Origin: Alphaproteobacteria bacterium
GTDB taxonomy: Bacteria > Pseudomonadota > Alphaproteobacteria > Micavibrionales > Micavibrionaceae
Direction: 5' to 3'
Assembly: GCA_030639165.1 (NCBI GenBank)
Contig: DAOWDF010000324.1
Span: 1-8,035 of the forward strand
Length of the DNA: 8,035 bases
The position numbers and the translations under genes are program-made. Shown piece by piece: positions 4,990 to 8,035 of the stretch (the first letter of the stretch is position 1; each line of letters opens with the position of its first letter). The notes below the pieces were generated by a model. It did no database searches. It was given only the letters and a program-made list of their open reading frames with translations, and had not been told where the DNA came from.

Positions 4990-5232
4990 TTATCTGTCAT
5001 ATATATTTTTCAGCCAAATATCTTTGATAAAAGGTAACGATGCAGTTGAGATAATATATGCCAGCGGCGGCACAAATGCGTGTAGCCACGGATAACCAAC
5101 TTCTAATAGGCACAAATAAAACCCAACAATGACATAGGTGAAAACCGCGATCAGCGCCCGACGTGTTTTCGAAACTTCCCACGCTTTTTCGGCTTCAACG
5201 CGTTTGTTGCGTACTTCAATACCCTCACTCAC
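4990..5232 (-). CDS. Small two-helix membrane protein (80 aa) coupled to argF
   Basis: An unnamed small inner-membrane protein. A charged N-terminal arm (residues 1-25, VRNKRVEAEKAWEVSKTRR) precedes two hydrophobic segments, about 26-45 (ALIAVFTYVIVGFYLCLL) and 50-68 (LHAFVPPLAYIISTASL), and a short charged tail. The positive arm before helix 1 suggests both ends face the cytoplasm. It starts at a GTG (5230-5232) that overlaps the argF TGA as GTGA. A GGAG lies 9 nt upstream inside argF, so it is very likely translated with argF as the last gene of the operon. It is not a known arginine enzyme. It might be a membrane partner or a passenger kept with argF; no function is assigned. Confidence 0.75.
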   Translation of the reverse strand: MSEGIEVRNKRVEAEKAWEVSKTRRALIAVFTYVIVGFYLCLLEVGYPWLHAFVPPLAYIISTASLPFIKDIWLKNIYDR

Positions 5233-6104
5233 TTAAGCATACTCCATGCGAGTATGGCTTTTTGCGCATGTAGGCGGTTTTCGGCTTCATCATATATTAC
5301 GCAAGCAGGGCTTTTCAGAACTTCTGGCGTTACTTCTTCATTCTTATGGATCGGCATGCAGTGCATAAATATTGCTCCATCATTCGCGCAAGCCATAAGA
5401 TCAGAATTCACCTGATAAGGCATGAATTTATCTATTGATTTGCCTTCCTCGCCCATAGATATCCAAGTGTCAGTTACTATAACATCGGCGTTTTTCGCAG
5501 CTTCTTTTGCATCAGCATAATAAGTTACCTTATCGCCAGTGCTTGTCGGCGCAAGATCTTCTGGAGTAGAGATAGCCAGCTCAAAATCCCAAATAGGGGC
5601 AGCCTGCTCAAAAGTTTTGCAGACATTATTGTAATCTCCAAACCAAGCAATTTTTTTGCCCTTAAGATCACCTATATTTTCTTCAATAGTCATTATATCG
5701 GCCATTATCTGGCAAGGGTGGGAGTCATTTGTCATGCCGTTAATAACTGGAATTGTAGTGTTACGCGCAAGCTCCTCCATGTTCGCATGATCACTCATAC
5801 GTAGCATAACCGCATCAACATAGCGTGATAGTACAGCTCCAGTATCTTCGATGCTTTCCGCGCCAGCAATTTGCATCTCCCCCATGCCCATAACAATAGT
5901 ATGGCCGCCAAGTTGCTTCATTCCAATTTCGAAGCTCATGCGAGTTCTGGTTGAACGTTTATCAAACACCATCGCCAGTGATAAACCAGCCATGATCTGT
6001 GGCGGGTCGAATTTCTCGGCTTTTAGCTTATGAGCGTGCTTGATAATGCCTTTTAACTCATCTGCGCATATATCTGGCAAATTTATGAAATGTCTGATGC
6101 TCAT
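5229..6104 (-). CDS. argF: Ornithine carbamoyltransferase (anabolic)
   Basis: It transfers the carbamoyl group of carbamoyl phosphate to ornithine to give citrulline in the cytosol; the active enzyme of this family is a trimer. The carbamoyl-phosphate loop is STRTRMSFE (residues 51-59), followed by HPCQ (129-132), the ornithine-side GDYNNV (156-161) and DTWISMGEE (212-220), and the ornithine-binding HCMP (248-251), a variant of the usual HCLP. At 291 residues it is slightly shorter than the typical 305-335. Its ATG overlaps the argD TGA as ATGA, and an AAGAG lies just upstream within argD. Placement directly after argB and argD marks it as the biosynthetic enzyme rather than the catabolic arcB type. 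argDF adjacency is common in alphaproteobacteria. Confidence 0.96.
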   Translation of the reverse strand: MSIRHFINLPDICADELKGIIKHAHKLKAEKFDPPQIMAGLSLAMVFDKRSTRTRMSFEIGMKQLGGHTIVMGMGEMQIAGAESIEDTGAVLSRYVDAVMLRMSDHANMEELARNTTIPVINGMTNDSHPCQIMADIMTIEENIGDLKGKKIAWFGDYNNVCKTFEQAAPIWDFELAISTPEDLAPTSTGDKVTYYADAKEAAKNADVIVTDTWISMGEEGKSIDKFMPYQVNSDLMACANDGAIFMHCMPIHKNEEVTPEVLKSPACVIYDEAENRLHAQKAILAWSMLK

Positions 6105-7318
6105 GATAGCTCTTTCAGTGTTTTATCAATGATAGCGAGTGCTTCATCTGCTTCTTCCAAGCTGACAATTAGTGGCGGAGTTAGGCGCAACGTAGATTTT
6201 CCTGCTTGCGTGGCCATAAACCCATTATCTTGAAGCTTTTTAAGTAACACTTTAATATCAAACTCCGTATCAACGCCGATCATAAGACCCTTGCCTCTGA
6301 TATCAGTGATTTTATTAGATGAGCATTGAATTTTTCTTAGGCCATCAACTAGATGCTCTGATATTTTGTTAACATGATCTAGAAAACCATCACTTAATAT
6401 TTCTTTAGTAACTGTCGCAGCCACGGCGCAAGAAAGTGGATTGCCACCATAGGTTGTCCCATGTGTTCCAAGGCTAAGAGCCTCACCAAATTCCCGCTTA
6501 GCAACCATAGCGCCAACAGGAAAACCGCTGCCCATACCCTTGGCAAGGCAGGCTATATCAGGCTCTATTGCTCCATCATCAGTTTCAAATGATTGATATG
6601 CATAGAAAGTTCCCAAGCGCCCCATACCAGCCTGAATTTCATCAAATCTAAGGCAGATATTATGCTTATCACACATTCTGCGTAAGTCTTTTAGAAAGAA
6701 TGGGTTAGCAGGAACAAGGCCGCCTTCGCCCTGCACAGGCTCAACTATAATTGCCGCAGTATTATCATTGATAAGCGATTCAACAGATAATGGATTATTA
6801 AACTCTGCAAAATGTACGCCATCTAAATATGGCGCAAAAAACGGCTGTGTCTCTCGTTTTGATGTAACACTCGCCGAGCCATATGTACGCCCATGAAATG
6901 CATTTTTAAAAGCAATTATTTCATGACAGTTTTTGCCCTTTTTATCATATGCCCATTTGCGCGCACATTTCAGCGCAGCTTCGACGCTCTCAGTGCCACT
7001 ATTAGAGAAATAAACTAGATCAAAACAGCCATTATCAACAAGGATTTGTGCGGCCTCTAGTCTTTCCGCTGTAGCAAAAGATGCTTGGCAGGCCATAAGG
7101 CGCTTGGTTTGACTAGTTATAGTTTTAACTATTTTTGGGTGCGCATGACCAAGTGATGCCACCGCTATTCCTGCTGCAAAATCAAGATATTTCTTGCCCG
7201 CACTGTCATATGAATAACAGCCCTTACCATGGTCCATAACAACAGGCTGTAAATTATAGGTTTTGACCAGAACATTCTCGGTTTGCTCAATAATTTCTTG
7301 TGGTGTTTTCTTGCTCAT
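6101..7318 (-). CDS. argD: Acetylornithine aminotransferase
   Basis: A PLP-dependent class-III aminotransferase that converts N-acetylglutamate semialdehyde to N-acetylornithine using glutamate. At 405 residues it is full length. Landmarks are the FSNSGTESVEAALK phosphate-binding region (104-117), the FHGRT segment (141-145), the PLP-ring aspartate D226 in RFDEIQAG, the Schiff-base lysine K260 in CLAKGMGSGFPVGAM, and THGTTYGGNPLSC towards the C-terminus. The close relatives GabT, AstC and succinyldiaminopimelate aminotransferase share these motifs; the position between argB and argF decides for ArgD. The ATG at 7318 overlaps the previous stop as TAATG, and AGAGG lies 6 nt before it inside the upstream gene. 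Translation is probably coupled on both sides. Confidence 0.95.
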   Translation of the reverse strand: MSKKTPQEIIEQTENVLVKTYNLQPVVMDHGKGCYSYDSAGKKYLDFAAGIAVASLGHAHPKIVKTITSQTKRLMACQASFATAERLEAAQILVDNGCFDLVYFSNSGTESVEAALKCARKWAYDKKGKNCHEIIAFKNAFHGRTYGSASVTSKRETQPFFAPYLDGVHFAEFNNPLSVESLINDNTAAIIVEPVQGEGGLVPANPFFLKDLRRMCDKHNICLRFDEIQAGMGRLGTFYAYQSFETDDGAIEPDIACLAKGMGSGFPVGAMVAKREFGEALSLGTHGTTYGGNPLSCAVAATVTKEILSDGFLDHVNKISEHLVDGLRKIQCSSNKITDIRGKGLMIGVDTEFDIKVLLKKLQDNGFMATQAGKSTLRLTPPLIVSLEEADEALAIIDKTLKELS

Positions 7319-7830
7319 TATTTGCCTCTTTCTTTGACTTCAAATGGTTCTGTATTCGTTTGGCTTGCTAAATCGTCTTCTATGATTATATTTTTATCAT
7401 TTTTTCGGACAGTTTTAATAAATAATAACGCTAATATATAAAATTGCGCCAATATTCCTAAGGAGTTTATATATGGCGGAATGGAGTCAACCAGGTTTAT
7501 CATGCGCTCTATATCATCCAGATTAATTTGATCGAGCCTAAGTGATAAATCATCTGGTATATATAAGATCATGACATAAAAGCTTATTTTATATGCGACA
7601 ATCAATATAGATAGTGAGGGGTGACATCCCATATTTCTTAATCTTTTAGTATCCACCAATGCTTGCATATAAACAGACACGAACAGGCATAGAAAAAATG
7701 GCCATATATTCCCGTATAGAAGCATTGTTATGATCGCAAATATATCTAAAAGCTGTAATATCAAGAAGTAGCCTAAATAACTGCTTCTTGCTAATTCGCC
7801 TTGTCGGATATTAAAAAATTTCCAATTCAA
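7318..7830 (-). CDS. DUF805-like membrane protein inside the arginine operon (170 aa, TTG start)
   Basis: A small inner-membrane protein with roughly four hydrophobic segments (about residues 18-38, 43-58, 72-91 and 122-140) and a long charged C-terminal tail. The opening MNWKFFNIRQGELARSSYL and the TKRLRNMGCHPSL segment (61-73) recall DUF805 (YhaH-like) proteins, which open similarly and carry an RRLHDxG-type motif; the match is loose. The frame extends to an ATG at 7869, inside argB, but that ATG has no ribosome site. The TTG at 7828-7830 has a perfect GGAGG 8 nt upstream, lies one base after the argB stop, and gives a DUF805-like N-terminus, so it is preferred. The gene ends with TAATG into argD. 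Its tail carries the argD ribosome site. Function is unknown. Being locked between argB and argD, it should be expressed with arginine synthesis. Confidence 0.75.
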   Translation of the reverse strand: MNWKFFNIRQGELARSSYLGYFLILQLLDIFAIITMLLYGNIWPFFLCLFVSVYMQALVDTKRLRNMGCHPSLSILIVAYKISFYVMILYIPDDLSLRLDQINLDDIERMINLVDSIPPYINSLGILAQFYILALLFIKTVRKNDKNIIIEDDLASQTNTEPFEVKERGK

Positions 7831-7843
7831 ACTATTTCCCTCC
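7823..7843 (-). promoter_or_regulatory. Ribosome site deciding the TTG start after argB
   Basis: GGAGG within the last codons of argB precedes TTG (7828-7830) by 8 nt, spanning the argB TAG at 7832-7834. This spacing is ideal and supports the rare TTG start over the ATG 39 nt upstream. Confidence 0.6.
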
Positions 7844-8035
7844 AATAGCTTTTTGGATTTCCACTTCATTCATATAGCTATCACGTTCTTCCTCGCGCAG
7901 TAGCATAGTTCCAGGGCCAACAGACTCAAATATCTCCTTGGATAGAGCATTTTCCCGTAGGCCATTTATCAGGTGGATACGTTTTACCCCTGCATTTAGT
8001 GCTTCAAGGCAGTTCTCCATTTTAACGCGCATACC
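7832..8035 (-). CDS. argB: Acetylglutamate kinase, C-terminal 67 residues (5' part beyond window)
   Basis: This is the end of an amino-acid kinase family protein. ArgB phosphorylates N-acetylglutamate, the second step of ornithine synthesis and the usual point of arginine feedback. The visible part begins at the glycine of a GM(I/R)xK(V/M)E pattern (GMRVKMENCLEALNAGV), then RIHLINGL, and the terminal substrate-loop-like VGPGTMLL. This is what the ArgB C-terminus looks like (GGMIPKVETCxxAL, then GxGTxI). About 20 residues follow the GPGT motif (REEERDSYMNEVEIQKAIGGK), a slight tail. The ATP-binding and acetylglutamate sites lie off the window. LysZ-type kinases are similar, but argD and argF downstream make ArgB the better call. 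Confidence 0.87.
   Translation of the reverse strand, partial: GMRVKMENCLEALNAGVKRIHLINGLRENALSKEIFESVGPGTMLLREEERDSYMNEVEIQKAIGGK

Overview
The window looks like chromosomal DNA of a moderately AT-rich Gram-negative bacterium, most likely an alphaproteobacterium. The best support is the N-terminal half of ArgH and the ArgG and ArgD/ArgF sequences, which read like alphaproteobacterial versions; this comes from memory of the families, not from a search. Most of the window is an arginine biosynthesis locus on the minus strand. It is read from the right edge to the left: argB (3' end only), a DUF805-like membrane protein, argD, argF and a small two-helix membrane protein. These are followed by an opposite-strand hypothetical gene, argG, a 2.4-kb interruption and argH (5' part only). 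Together they give reaction steps 2, 4, 6, 7 and 8 of ornithine/arginine synthesis, with the genes lying in pathway order.

Right part (4990-8035): five genes form a very tight operon. Their junctions are a 1-nt gap, a TAATG overlap, an ATGA overlap and a GTGA overlap, so translational coupling is likely. The two membrane proteins in it are not known arginine enzymes. The DUF805-like gene probably starts at a TTG directly after the argB stop, behind a strong GGAGG.

Middle (4362-4984): a divergent 146-bp region carries a plausible sigma70-type promoter for an unknown 158-residue soluble protein, several small dyads, and the AGAGGA ribosome site of argG.

Left part (738-3134): argG and argH are separated by an island of about 2.4 kb bounded and subdivided by four copies (R1-R4) of a 28-bp palindromic repeat. 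Two closely related 98-residue GIY-YIG nuclease genes each sit between an inverted pair of these repeats. The right-hand pair (R3/R4) is identical over 28/28 bases. Between the two nuclease units lie a protein with a PhnA/YjdM C-terminal domain but no zinc ribbon, and a PiT-type phosphate transporter gene broken by a single in-frame TAA. A short fragment resembling the end of an XRE-type regulator lies beside the right-hand nuclease gene.

The strongest candidate for something under-described is the repeat plus GIY-YIG nuclease cassette, seen twice with the same geometry. It may be a small mobile or self-propagating unit, and the whole island may be an insertion into an ancestral argG-argH pair. 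This is inference from layout; no mobility is demonstrated by the sequence alone.
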